From: Clostridia bacterium
Lineage (GTDB): Bacteria > Bacillota > DSM-521 > Neomoorellales > SLTJ01
Reading direction: 5' to 3'
Assembly: GCA_024653205.1 (NCBI GenBank)
Contig: JANLFO010000006.1
Coordinates: forward strand, 1 to 59,673
Length of the DNA: 59,673 nt
Under the pieces are notes generated by a model. The model ran no database searches, had not been told where the DNA came from, and was given only the letters and a program-made list of their open reading frames with translations. Of the stretch, positions 8,138-16,084 are shown piece by piece; positions within the stretch are counted from its first letter, which is position 1; every line of letters starts with the position of its first letter. The translations under genes and the position numbers were made by a program.

Positions 8138-9799
8138 TTGCTACTTCCGGGGGAGGGAAGGTGGTTGCGATGGAGGAGCGGACCTAGGGGGCGGTCGCGA
8201 CCCGGGAAGAGTCGCAAGGGTGCCGGAAAGACCGCTCCTCTTGTTAGGGCCGCGGGACGCAGGCCCGGCGGACGGACCGGCGAAGGCAACGGGTCAGGAA
8301 AGGGAAAATCCAAGGGGAAGAGGTCTTCCCCTCCACCTCTCGGCGGCCCGGGACAGTGGGCCCGTAAGGCAGCTTCCACCGCTCGAAACTGGGCGCACAA
8401 AGGCCGGTCGTTCTTTGCGCAGGAGGGCTGGGCAAACAGAGTCCGGGTGGGGTCGCAGCTGCTGATCAGATACCCCCGCCTCAGGATCGCTGGTGTGGCT
8501 CTGGTTGCCGCTCTTGCTCTGGTCGTGCTGGCGTCGCTCCTCACACGGCCGAATGCCGTGGCCGTGGAAGTAGCAGGGCGCACGGTAGGAGTAGTGGGCT
8601 CCGAGGCGGAGGTAAAGCAGGCCGTAGCCGAACTGGAACGGGAATTGACCGCCCAGGGCTGGGTAGAGCCGGAGAACTGCCGGGAACTTAGCCTGGTGCC
8701 GGTCAGGGTTCCGGCGGCCCAGGTAGCCGGTCCCGCCGAGCTAAAGGAGGCCCTGCGCCGGGCGCTGGCGTTTACGGTGCAAGCGGCGGCCATTCGGGTG
8801 GACGGCAAGATCGTGGCCTGGGTAAGGGACCGGCAGGTGGCGGAGAAGGTGCTGGACGAGGTCAAGGAAGCCTACCTGGCCGGCGAGGGCAAGGTGCTTG
8901 AGGTAGATACGGAAGAAGAAGTGAAGGTTGAGTCCGGTGAGGTCCTGACCAGCGAGGTCGTGGCCCCGGAAACGGCGGTACAGTTGCTACGAGAGGGGGT
9001 TCCCTATACCGCCAGGTATACGGTAGCGGCCGGCGATTCGCTGTGGAGCATAGCCCGGGCCCACGGCACCTCGGTAGAGGAATTGCGGGCGGCCAACCCC
9101 CAGCTTCAGGGCGACTTCTTGCAGATAGGGGACGAGCTGCGGCTGGTCCGGGTTGAACCGCCTCTTCACTACGTGGTTACCCGAGAGGTTCAGGAAGAAG
9201 AACGCATTCCCTACCCGGTGGAAATCCGGCAGGATAGCTCTCTGTATCGCGGGCAGGAGAAGGTGCGGCAGGAGGGCCAACCGGGTGTACGGGCGGTCAC
9301 CTACAGGGTTGTGGAGCGCAACGGGATGACCGTGTCCCGCAGCGAGGTTGACCGCCGGGTGATCCGGGAGCCGGTGGCCAAGGTGATTGCCCGGGGGACC
9401 AAGCGGCTGGTGGTGGCCTCGCGCGGCGAGGCGCCTGCTGTCCTGAGCTGGCCGGTTTCCGGTCGGATTACTTCCACCTACGGCTACCGAGGCCGCGAAT
9501 TCCACCCGGCGCTGGATATCGCCGCGCCTTCGGGAACTCCGGTACGGGCGGCGGCGGCCGGGACCGTGGTGTTCGCCGGTTACGAGGGCGGGTACGGAAG
9601 AATGATAGTGATCGACCACGGGGGCGGTCTGGTGACGCGGTACGCGCACCTGTCCAGTGTGGCGGTTGAGGTTGGGGAAGCGGTAGAGCGGGGGCAACGC
9701 ATCGGAAGCGTGGGTGAGAGCGGGCGGGCAACAGGTCCGCACCTGCATTTTGAAGTGCTGGTGGACGGCTCGCCGCGCAACCCCTATAACTACTTGTGA
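8138..9799 (+). CDS. Membrane-anchored LysM/G5/M23 peptidoglycan peptidase
   Basis: Up to 553 residues. A very basic N-terminus (to about 115) leads to one membrane helix (IAGVALVAALALVVLASLL). Outside the cell there follow a LysM domain (YTVAAGDSLWSIARAHGTS, about residues 290-335), a G5-like region (residues about 345-410) and a C-terminal M23 zinc endopeptidase domain with HPALDIAAPSGTPV, HLHFEV and the metal ligands His, Asp and His. Such enzymes cut peptide bridges in the wall; in Clostridia close relatives act in growth or sporulation. Start is TTG 8138 or, with GGGAGGGAAGG just upstream, TTG 8165. A strong terminator follows, so it is monocistronic. Confidence 0.9.
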   Translation: MLLPGEGRWLRWRSGPRGRSRPGKSRKGAGKTAPLVRAAGRRPGGRTGEGNGSGKGKSKGKRSSPPPLGGPGQWARKAASTARNWAHKGRSFFAQEGWANRVRVGSQLLIRYPRLRIAGVALVAALALVVLASLLTRPNAVAVEVAGRTVGVVGSEAEVKQAVAELERELTAQGWVEPENCRELSLVPVRVPAAQVAGPAELKEALRRALAFTVQAAAIRVDGKIVAWVRDRQVAEKVLDEVKEAYLAGEGKVLEVDTEEEVKVESGEVLTSEVVAPETAVQLLREGVPYTARYTVAAGDSLWSIARAHGTSVEELRAANPQLQGDFLQIGDELRLVRVEPPLHYVVTREVQEEERIPYPVEIRQDSSLYRGQEKVRQEGQPGVRAVTYRVVERNGMTVSRSEVDRRVIREPVAKVIARGTKRLVVASRGEAPAVLSWPVSGRITSTYGYRGREFHPALDIAAPSGTPVRAAAAGTVVFAGYEGGYGRMIVIDHGGGLVTRYAHLSSVAVEVGEAVERGQRIGSVGESGRATGPHLHFEVLVDGSPRNPYNYL

Positions 9800-9830
9800 C
9801 GGCCGGGCTGAAGACCGGATAGCCATACCG

Positions 9831-9867
9831 GACCGGGGAGGAAGCAGGTTTCCTCCCCGGTCGTTTT
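9831..9867 (+). terminator. Terminator after the M23 peptidase gene
   Basis: GACCGGGGAGGAA pairs with TTCCTCCCCGGTC across a five- to six-base loop and is followed by GTTTT. Confidence 0.9.
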
Positions 9868-10027
9868 GAAGGCGCCGTGCTCCCTCACCGAGTGTTGTGT
9901 TGCCAAGGGTACGGGACGGACGGGGAAAAGTGCCAGAGGGCGCCGGGGTTGCCCCGAAAAGGTGAGGGTGGTATTCTTGCCTCGGGGAGATCGCAAAAAC
10001 CAGACGGAGAGGCAAGAGAGGGTGCAT

Positions 10028-10948
10028 ATGGTGTACGATGTGGCGATAGTGGGCGGCGGGCCTGCCGGGCTTACGGCCGCGGTCTACGTCGCCCGGGGCG
10101 GCTGGAAAACCGTAGTTTTTGAAGCCCAGCTTCCGGGAGGACAGGCGGCGCTGACCGATACCATTGAGAACTATCCCGGCTTTCCCGAAGGCATAGGCGG
10201 CCAGGAACTGATGGACAAGTTCCTGGAACAGGCCCGGCGATTCGGCGCCGAAATCCGCCTGGAGGCGGTGGACCGGGTAAGCCTTGGCACCTCACCCAAG
10301 ACGCTCTGGACCTCCGGCGGTGAATACCGGGCGCGGGCGCTCATAGTGGCTACCGGAGGGCGGCAGCGCCGGCTGGGCGTGCCCGGCGAGGAGGAGTTGC
10401 TCGGCCGCGGGGTTTCCTTCTGCGCCACCTGTGACGGGGCCTTCTTCCGGGATCAGAAGGTGGCGGTGGTCGGCGGGGGCGACGCGGCGGTCAAGGAGGC
10501 GCTACTCCTGACGCGGTGGGCGCGGGAGGTAGTGCTGATCCACCGCCGGGACCGTTTGGCGGCCGGCCGCGCGCTTCAGGAACGGGCGCGGGCGAACAAC
10601 AAGCTGCGCTTTATCTGGAATGCGGTGGTAGGGAGGATTCTTGGGAAGGACCGGGTGGAGGGCCTGGAGTTGCTGGAGGTGAGGAGCGGGCGGCGGTTCG
10701 AAGAATCGGTGGACGGCGTGTTCGTCTTCATCGGCAGCGAACCCAACACCGCCCCTTTTGCCAACCAGGGCCTGAACTTCGACCAGAACGGTTACATCCT
10801 CACCGACGGGGAAATGAAAACCTCCCTGCCGGGGGTATTTGCCGCCGGCGACGTGCGGGCCAAGAGCTTGCGGCAGGTGGCCACCGCAGTGGGCGATGCC
10901 GCCCTGGCAGCGGCGGCGGCCGAGCACTATCTGTCGGAGGGGTCCTAA
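10028..10948 (+). CDS. trxB: Thioredoxin reductase (FAD, NADPH-type fold)
   Basis: A 306-residue flavoprotein of the low-molecular-weight thioredoxin reductase family. The FAD site [17 protein letters not shown] is at the N-terminus, the redox pair Cys132-Ala-Thr-Cys135 lies in FCATCDG, a second dinucleotide motif [12 protein letters not shown] follows, and FAAGDV closes the FAD domain. The HRRDR pair that marks NADPH preference in this family is present. ATG 10028 is chosen because GAGAGGG precedes it and it starts three residues before the FAD fold; the open frame upstream is not conserved. No thioredoxin gene is adjacent; a small thioredoxin lies at 34232. Confidence 0.93.
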   Translation: MVYDVAIVGGGPAGLTAAVYVARGGWKTVVFEAQLPGGQAALTDTIENYPGFPEGIGGQELMDKFLEQARRFGAEIRLEAVDRVSLGTSPKTLWTSGGEYRARALIVATGGRQRRLGVPGEEELLGRGVSFCATCDGAFFRDQKVAVVGGGDAAVKEALLLTRWAREVVLIHRRDRLAAGRALQERARANNKLRFIWNAVVGRILGKDRVEGLELLEVRSGRRFEESVDGVFVFIGSEPNTAPFANQGLNFDQNGYILTDGEMKTSLPGVFAAGDVRAKSLRQVATAVGDAALAAAAAEHYLSEGS

Positions 10949-10979
10949 TAAAACGGGCCCCCCGGGAAGGGGAGGCCCC
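10946..10979 (-). terminator. Terminator of the cortex hydrolase gene
   Basis: On the minus strand GGGCC-T-CCCC and GGGGGGCCC form a hairpin followed by GTTTTATT. It overlaps the stop codon of trxB, which converges on it. Confidence 0.72.
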
Positions 10980-11004
10980 CAAAAGGGTGCTAGCCCGATT
11001 TTGC

Positions 11005-11763
11005 TTAGGAGGCGAATAGGTGGCGGCCGATCGCCCTTACCACCGGCCGGGTGCGGATCCAATTGGAGCGGGATGCAGTCTTGGGATTGTAGAAGTATAG
11101 GGAGCCGCCGGTGGGATCGTAGCCGCTAAGTGCCAGGCGAGCTGCCGTATAGGCGCTCTGCACCGGCTCACGGTATATGGACCCGTCGGCCACTACCGTG
11201 AACTGGCCGGGCTGAAAGATTACGTCGGTAATGGTGTCGGGGAAGCGAGGACTCTTTACCCGGTTCAGAACCACGGCGCCTACGGCGATCTGCCCCAGCA
11301 GGGGCTCGCCCTTGGCCTCGGCCGATATCACCCGCACCAGCCAGTAAAAGTCGGGGTCGTTAATCCCGGTTGTCTCCTTCGGAGGAGGCAGGCGCAGGCG
11401 CTGGCCGGGATAGATGCGGTTCGTGGCCAGCCGGTTGGCGTCCTTCAGGGCTTGTACCGTGGTTCCGTAGCGGCGGGCAATGTGCCACAGGGTGTCGCCG
11501 CGCCGTACCACGTACAACCTCGCGTTTTCCGACCGCTCTTCGGCCTCGGCAGGTAACTTGAGTTCCTGACCGGGGCGGATGAGGTTGGCGCTTAAACCGT
11601 TCAGCTCCTTAAGAGTTTGGACTTCGGTACCGTACTTCCGGGCAATTTCCCAGAGGGTGTCGCCGGGTCGCACGGTGTATAGGCCCTGTGCCGCAGTGGC
11701 CGGCAGGGAAATCAAAAAAGTGCCCGCCAGTACGATGGCCAGGGCCCACCTACATCGGCTCAT
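11005..11763 (-). CDS. sleB: LysM-LysM-SleB/CwlJ-type cell wall (spore cortex) hydrolase
   Basis: About 252 residues: signal peptide, two LysM peptidoglycan-binding modules (YTVRPGDTLWEIARKYGTE and YVVRRGDTLWHIARRYGTT) and a C-terminal hydrolase_2 domain (residues about 140-250) with LVRVISAEAKGEP, VGAVVLNRVKSPRFPDT and FQPGQFTVVADG. The domain has lytic transglycosylase-like activity on spore cortex muramic-delta-lactam in SleB and CwlJ. ATG 11763 is preferred since GAGGTGATGG sits eight bases upstream; ATG 11778 in the same frame lies too near its own ribosome site. Alternative role: vegetative wall turnover. Confidence 0.88.
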   Translation of the reverse strand: MSRCRWALAIVLAGTFLISLPATAAQGLYTVRPGDTLWEIARKYGTEVQTLKELNGLSANLIRPGQELKLPAEAEERSENARLYVVRRGDTLWHIARRYGTTVQALKDANRLATNRIYPGQRLRLPPPKETTGINDPDFYWLVRVISAEAKGEPLLGQIAVGAVVLNRVKSPRFPDTITDVIFQPGQFTVVADGSIYREPVQSAYTAARLALSGYDPTGGSLYFYNPKTASRSNWIRTRPVVRAIGRHLFAS

Positions 11764-11983
11764 AAAGTTTTCCATCACCTCAGGACCATATTCTTGCCGG
11801 AAAGGTCAATGCCTATACCTCCCGGCGGGACCCCGCCCGAGAGCGCACCTGCGGCGCAATGCGCCCCGGTCACCCGGCCCGGAGCCTCGCTCCCGCCGGG
11901 GTTGCGCTCCGGGATGCCGAGATGCCCGGCGGGGCGACAACTGTGGCAGGAGCACGGACGGAATTCGAGGACGGGATTCGGGT

Positions 11984-13069
11984 ATGGCCTGCGTTTTCTG
12001 GGGAAAGGGGTTGGGTGAGCTAAGGCCGGCCGCCGTGCGGCGGGTCCGGGGAGAAAAGGCGGAGTTCTTCCGGGTGCTGGAATGGGAGTCCGGGCCGGTC
12101 CTGGCCGCCTTCTCGACCCGGCGGGGCGGGGTAAGCCGGGGGCCGTATGCCGAGCTTAACCTGGGTCTTACCACCGACGACCGACCGGAGGCGGTGTGGG
12201 AGAACCGCCGGCGCCTCTCCCGGGACCTGGGGGTAGGGCCGGAGAATTGGACCTGGGTCCGCCAGGTTCACGGCGCCGAAGTGGTGATGGTTGATGGGTG
12301 GGAGATTGGGGAGGGAAGCGAGCGGGGAGCGGAGCTCGGCGCGGCCGACGCCCTGATAACCTCCGCGGCCGGGCCGGTGTTGACCGCCTACTTTGCCGAC
12401 TGCGTTCCTCTGCTGTTTTACTGCCCCCGCCCGGCGGCGGTGGGGGTAGCCCACGCCGGGTGGCGGGGAACGGCGGCCGGAGTGGCGGTGGCCACGGTCG
12501 AGCGGCTGAAAGCAGCCCTCGGCGTGAGGATTTCCGCCCTGCGCGTGGTGGTGGGCCCGCACATACGGCCCTGCTGTTATCAGGTGGGGGAAGAAGTAGT
12601 GGCCGCCCTGAGGCAGAGGTTAGGCCCGGATACCCGCACCTGGGCGGTGCGGGATGACGATCGGTGGCGGGTGGATTTGGGCGCGGCCAACGTGCAGCTG
12701 CTCTTGCAGGCCGGCCTGCGCCGGGAGCAGATAAGCCGGTTCGCACCCTGCACCTCCTGCCACCGGTACTGGTTCTATAGTTTTCGGCGCGACCGGGGCG
12801 TAACCGGCCGCTTTGCCGCCGTCATAAGCCTTACGGAAGGGCGTTACGGGAGAGGAAAAGGGGGAGAAGCTATTGGCCTGGCCTTCGGTAGTGGGAGGGC
12901 TACTGCTGGCCACAGCGGCATTGTGGGCGGTCCGGCAGGCCGTGCTGGCCCGGGGGGCCTATCCCAACCGCCTGCAGGCGGTCCTCTACGGTTGGTTTCG
13001 GCGTCTCTATCGGTGGGAGGCGGCGAGGGAGACGGCCCACTGGCCAGCCCTGACCGGAGAGGGATTTGA
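11984..13069 (+). CDS. pgeF: Peptidoglycan editing factor PgeF with run-on C-terminus
   Basis: The first ~285 residues are a typical PgeF/YfiH (purine-nucleoside phosphorylase-like, multicopper-oxidase-fold lookalike) protein that removes L-Ser-containing muropeptide precursors. Visible motifs are FSTRRGGVSRGPYAELNLG, VRQVHGAEV, YFADCVPLLFY, VGVAHAGWRGTAAG and CTSC; the zinc-binding His, Cys and His are all there. The family normally ends just after RFAAVISL (about 12835). Here no stop occurs until 13069, so some 75 extra residues overlap the next gene in another frame. ATG 11984 lacks a good ribosome site; TTG or GTG codons slightly downstream are possible starts. Confidence 0.85.
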   Translation: MACVFWGKGLGELRPAAVRRVRGEKAEFFRVLEWESGPVLAAFSTRRGGVSRGPYAELNLGLTTDDRPEAVWENRRRLSRDLGVGPENWTWVRQVHGAEVVMVDGWEIGEGSERGAELGAADALITSAAGPVLTAYFADCVPLLFYCPRPAAVGVAHAGWRGTAAGVAVATVERLKAALGVRISALRVVVGPHIRPCCYQVGEEVVAALRQRLGPDTRTWAVRDDDRWRVDLGAANVQLLLQAGLRREQISRFAPCTSCHRYWFYSFRRDRGVTGRFAAVISLTEGRYGRGKGGEAIGLAFGSGRATAGHSGIVGGPAGRAGPGGLSQPPAGGPLRLVSASLSVGGGEGDGPLASPDRRGI

Positions 13070-13742
13070 ACTGCGTTACGAGCCTGGCACCGATCCGTCC
13101 CTTGCCCGGCTGGTCTTGGCCACCGCCGAAGAGCAGTACGGTTTGGTAAGGGACTTCCTGAAGGTACGGGAGGACTTGCCCATCCTTCTGCTCGTCCATC
13201 GTGACCGGGAGAGCTTGCGCGAAGGCTTGGGTTGGGGCCCGGAGGACGGCGCCATGGGCGTTTACTGGGCCGGGGTAATACGGATCCTTTCCCCTTCGGC
13301 CTGGCTCCGGGTTGAAGACCCGCAGCAAAGGGCCCTGGCCTTTCGCCGAGAAGGGCCGGTAGCCCACGAACTGGCCCACCTCTTGATTGACTGTCGTACC
13401 GGAGGCAACTGCCCGCGCTGGCTCGGCGAAGGCCTGGCGCAGCAGGCCGAGCGAATCGTAACCGGTGCGGAGGTTAGGCTTGACGAGATCGCGGCTCCCG
13501 GATCGGGGTGGTACGCCTTGCCGGCCTTGGACGAAGACTTCGATCGCCTGCCGGACCAGGAACTGGCCTACCGGCAGTCCCTGGGTCTGGTGGAGTACCT
13601 GACGAGAAATTTCGGGGCAGAAACAATCCGGGGTCTATTGGCGGCCCTGGGGCGGGGGGAAACCTTTTCCCAGGCCTTGCGCGCCGGCTTGGGGTTGGAA
13701 CCCGGGGAACTGGAGACGGGCTTCAAACGGTGGGCAGGGTAA
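12873..13742 (+). CDS. Membrane-anchored MA-clan (gluzincin) metallopeptidase
   Basis: A 289-residue protein with an N-terminal membrane helix (VVGGLLLATAALWAV) and an extracytoplasmic domain containing VAHELAHLLID, the HExxH-like zinc motif (here HELAH) of MA-clan peptidases, then LGEGLAQQAE with the downstream Glu expected of the family. It corresponds to the peptidase MA-like domain proteins found in many Clostridia; substrate unknown. Start TTG 12873 follows GGGGGAG, and the gene begins 197 bases before the pgeF frame ends, so the two are tightly coupled. Confidence 0.82.
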   Translation: MAWPSVVGGLLLATAALWAVRQAVLARGAYPNRLQAVLYGWFRRLYRWEAARETAHWPALTGEGFELRYEPGTDPSLARLVLATAEEQYGLVRDFLKVREDLPILLLVHRDRESLREGLGWGPEDGAMGVYWAGVIRILSPSAWLRVEDPQQRALAFRREGPVAHELAHLLIDCRTGGNCPRWLGEGLAQQAERIVTGAEVRLDEIAAPGSGWYALPALDEDFDRLPDQELAYRQSLGLVEYLTRNFGAETIRGLLAALGRGETFSQALRAGLGLEPGELETGFKRWAG

Positions 13743-13819
13743 CAGAAATTGCTAGCTATACTTTGAGTACGGCCGTCCCAAGTTAAAGGTGTGAGATGAC
13801 CGGCTTGGGAGGTGAAAAT

Positions 13820-14110
13820 GTGAGCGATCCCAGGATTTCCGTAGAGCCCGTACCGGTTCGCCGGGGGCAGTACGTGAGCATCAGTTACAAGGGGCTGCTG
13901 GTCAACAGCGGGGCGGACAACGTCTGGCTGCACTACGGCTTTGACGGGTGGAGGAACGTAGGGACCACGGCCATGGCCTGGCAGCCCGACGGAACTTGCC
14001 GGGCGAACGTCCTGGTTCAGGGTGATCGGGAGATCAACTTCTGCTTCAAGGATAGTGCCAATAACTGGGACAACAACAGCGGGATGAACTGGAAGATTGA
14101 CGTACTCTAG
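13820..14110 (+). CDS. Small carbohydrate-binding-like protein (CBM25/starch-binding fold)
   Basis: A 96-residue protein consisting of one beta-sandwich module. NVWLHYGFDGW near the middle and INFCFKDSANNWDNNSG at the end match CBM25-type starch-binding modules, including the aromatic ligand-platform residues. There is no signal peptide and no attached catalytic domain, so it is likely cytoplasmic, perhaps binding intracellular glycogen. GTG 13820 is chosen because GGGAGGTG lies six bases before it; ATG 13796 in the same frame has no ribosome site. Confidence 0.72.
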   Translation: MSDPRISVEPVPVRRGQYVSISYKGLLVNSGADNVWLHYGFDGWRNVGTTAMAWQPDGTCRANVLVQGDREINFCFKDSANNWDNNSGMNWKIDVL

Positions 14111-14217
14111 GTTATCGATTTGGAGTCTGCGGGCTAGTGGGCATAGGGGCGGCCGGAAGCGCCGCCTCTTTCTTTCCAAACCACCGCCCATGGTGTACAA
14201 TGGGCGGGGGTGAAAAC

Positions 14218-14727
14218 ATGGAACTTCTGTGGGCTCCCTGGCGGGGGGAATACGTGGGCAAGGAGCAGCCGCCAGGCTGCATTCTCTGCCAGAAACCCCG
14301 GGAAGGGAACGATGCCGCCAACTACCTTCTTGCCCGCGGCGACCACGCATATGTGCTCCTGAACCTTTACCCCTACAACAACGGGCACCTGATGGTGGCG
14401 CCTTACCGGCACGTGGGGGAACTGGAAGAACTTCTTCCCCAGGAATGGCAAGAAACGGTCAGCTTTCTCACCCGGGCGGTGGCGGCCCTCAAGGAGGCCT
14501 ACCGTCCGCACGGATTCAACCTGGGGGTTAACCTGGGGCGGGTGGCCGGAGCCGGAGTGCCCGGACACCTGCACTGGCACGTAGTGCCGCGCTGGGAAGG
14601 TGACGCGAATTTCATGCCGGTAATCGGCCGGACCAGGGTGCTGCCCGAATTCCTGGAGACCACTTATGCCCGTCTGCGCCCGATATGGGAGCGCCTGGCG
14701 AGGGCTCAGGAACCCGAAATACGCTGA
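14218..14727 (+). CDS. HIT-family nucleotide hydrolase or Ap4A phosphorylase-like protein
   Basis: A 169-residue histidine-triad protein. The catalytic motif HLHWHVV (His-x-His-x-His-x-x) is present with the upstream zinc-type pair CILCQK, and NLYPYNNGHLMVAPYRHV is the usual nucleotide-binding block. Such proteins hydrolyse or phosphorolyse dinucleoside polyphosphates or adenylated amines. ATG 14218 follows GGGCGGGGG. Independent gene, followed by the promoter of the isc block. Confidence 0.92.
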   Translation: MELLWAPWRGEYVGKEQPPGCILCQKPREGNDAANYLLARGDHAYVLLNLYPYNNGHLMVAPYRHVGELEELLPQEWQETVSFLTRAVAALKEAYRPHGFNLGVNLGRVAGAGVPGHLHWHVVPRWEGDANFMPVIGRTRVLPEFLETTYARLRPIWERLARAQEPEIR

Positions 14728-14732
14728 GTCGT

Positions 14733-14770
14733 CCGGTTTTGGGCGGCAGTTCTGGTTTCACCGAGCCCGT
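14733..14770 (+). repeat. Dispersed intergenic repeat, copy 1 (short)
   Basis: CCGGTTTTGGGCGGCAGTTC followed by TGGTTTCACCGAG matches the start of the longer elements at 27038 and 33831. Only the first ~38 bases are shared here. Confidence 0.6.
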
Positions 14771-14798
14771 TAATGAATTTGCTGGTGTTAGCAAAAAC

Positions 14799-14827
14799 TT
14801 GACCAAACTGATAAACTTAGTTATAAT
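14799..14827 (+). promoter_or_regulatory. Promoter of the iscR-iscU block
   Basis: TTGACC (14799-14804) and a perfect TATAAT (14822-14827), spacer 17 bases, 21 bases ahead of the regulator's start codon. The AT-rich spacer (AAACTGATAAACTTAGT) is a likely site for Rrf2-type autorepression, though no operator could be defined with certainty. Confidence 0.82.
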
Positions 14828-14847
14828 GAAGGCGTGGGGTGTTCGGC

Positions 14848-15294
14848 ATGCTAAAGCTTTCCACGAAGAGCCGGTACGGGTTGAGGGCGGTGTACGATCT
14901 GGCCCGCCGTTACGGAGAAGGGCCCGTCCGTTTGAAGGACGTGGCCGAAAGTCAGGGTCTGTCGGAACAGTATCTCGAACAGCTTTTTCTGGGCCTGCGC
15001 CGGTACGGCCTGGTGAGAAGCGTACGCGGCTCCCGTGGAGGTTACATGCTGGGCCGACCGCCGGGAGAGATCACGGTGGGGGACGTGGTTAGGGCCCTGG
15101 AGGGCCCCATTGCTCCCGTAGACTGCGTGAGCGAGGAGCAGCCGGAGGACTGTCAGCGGGCCGACTATTGCGTAGCCCGGCTGATCTGGGCCCGCCTTCG
15201 GGGTGCCATTGCGGAGGTCCTGGATTCGGTCACTTTAGCGGATATGTGTGCCTCAACTGAAGGGGCCAAATCCGAGGAGGAGCGTAGGTACTGA
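14848..15294 (+). CDS. iscR: Rrf2-family iron-sulfur regulator (IscR-like)
   Basis: A 148-residue winged-helix protein. The family start MLKLSTKSRYGLRAVYDLA, the LSEQYLEQLF recognition helix and the SVRGSRGGYMLGR wing are all present. Three cysteines (in PVDCVSEEQPEDCQRADYCV) are spaced as in IscR, where they hold an Fe2S2 cluster that senses Fe-S demand. ATG 14848 follows GGGGTG; the gene is directly ahead of iscU, with an intergenic gap of one base. Confidence 0.93.
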   Translation: MLKLSTKSRYGLRAVYDLARRYGEGPVRLKDVAESQGLSEQYLEQLFLGLRRYGLVRSVRGSRGGYMLGRPPGEITVGDVVRALEGPIAPVDCVSEEQPEDCQRADYCVARLIWARLRGAIAEVLDSVTLADMCASTEGAKSEEERRY

Positions 15295-15295
15295 C

Positions 15296-15664
15296 ATGCA
15301 GTACTCGGAGAAAGTAATGGATCATTTTCTAAACCCGCGCAACGTCGGCGAAGTAGAGGGCGCCAACGGTGTAGGGCAGGTGGGAAACCCGGTATGCGGA
15401 GACGTGATGCGAATCTCAATACGGGTAGAAAACGGAGTAATCGCGGAGATCCGGTTCAGGACTTTCGGCTGTGCCGCCGCCATTGCCACCAGCAGCATGG
15501 TTACGGAAATGGTGAAAGGTAAGGCGATCGAGGAGGCCCTGCAAATCAGCAATCGGGCGGTAGCCCAAGCCCTGGGCGGATTGCCAGCCGAGAAGATGCA
15601 CTGCTCCAATCTCGCCGCCGATGCCTTGAAAAAGGCCATCGAGGATTATCTGTCCCGTCACTAG
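15296..15664 (+). CDS. iscU: Iron-sulfur cluster scaffold IscU/NifU N-domain
   Basis: A 122-residue IscU-type scaffold on which Fe-S clusters are assembled from cysteine-desulfurase sulfur. The three ligand cysteines are Cys34 (GNPVCGD, with the conserved following Asp), Cys59 (FGCAA) and Cys103 (HCSN). The LPPVK-type chaperone motif of the proteobacterial IscU is replaced by LPAEKMHCS, as is common in Firmicutes. ATG 15296 follows GAGGAGGAG. The desulfurase partner at 16085 is separated from it by a small sulfur-carrier gene. Confidence 0.95.
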   Translation: MQYSEKVMDHFLNPRNVGEVEGANGVGQVGNPVCGDVMRISIRVENGVIAEIRFRTFGCAAAIATSSMVTEMVKGKAIEEALQISNRAVAQALGGLPAEKMHCSNLAADALKKAIEDYLSRH

Positions 15665-15753
15665 CCCTGGCATCACAGACGCAAGAACCATGAGCCGGTA
15701 AGTGCTGACGAAGAGTCTACTAAAATGATCATAATACTTAAGGAGGGATAATC

Positions 15754-16029
15754 TTGCGGGTGCAAGTAATCGTGCATCCCCTGTTCCAACCCCTAACGGA
15801 TGGTCAGGAAACCGTGGAGGTGGAGGGGCGGAAGGTTAAAGAATGTTTGGCCGCCCTGGTCCGGCGTTATCCGACCATGAAAGAAGCCTTGTTTGACCGG
15901 CGCGGGGGGCTGCGGAACTGGGTAGAGATCTACTGCAACGACAAGAGCACCTATCCCGAAGAACTCGATTACGCGGTGGCCGACGGCGATCAACTGCGGA
16001 TCATTCCGGTGGCCATCGGGGGTGGTTAA
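15754..16029 (+). CDS. MoaD/ThiS-like ubiquitin-fold sulfur carrier
   Basis: A 91-residue beta-grasp protein ending in VAIGGG, the di-glycine tail that is adenylated by an E1 enzyme and turned into a thiocarboxylate. VADGDQLRIIPVAIGGG is the classical C-terminal block of MoaD/ThiS proteins. TTG 15754 is the start, six bases after AAGGAGGG. The E1-like partner lies at 17312 and cysteine desulfurases on both sides could supply sulfur. Whether it serves molybdopterin, thiazole, thiolated tRNA or cysteine synthesis cannot be told from its sequence. Confidence 0.9.
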   Translation: MRVQVIVHPLFQPLTDGQETVEVEGRKVKECLAALVRRYPTMKEALFDRRGGLRNWVEIYCNDKSTYPEELDYAVADGDQLRIIPVAIGGG

Positions 16030-16084
16030 TGGGTTTGTGGGGGATTGCGGGCGGATCTAAGGCGAGATCGGGAGGCAATCATCC

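Noticed and set aside
11579-11983. N-terminal extension of PgeF in an open frame from 11579
   Set aside because: It runs antisense through the start of the cortex hydrolase gene and has no family similarity.
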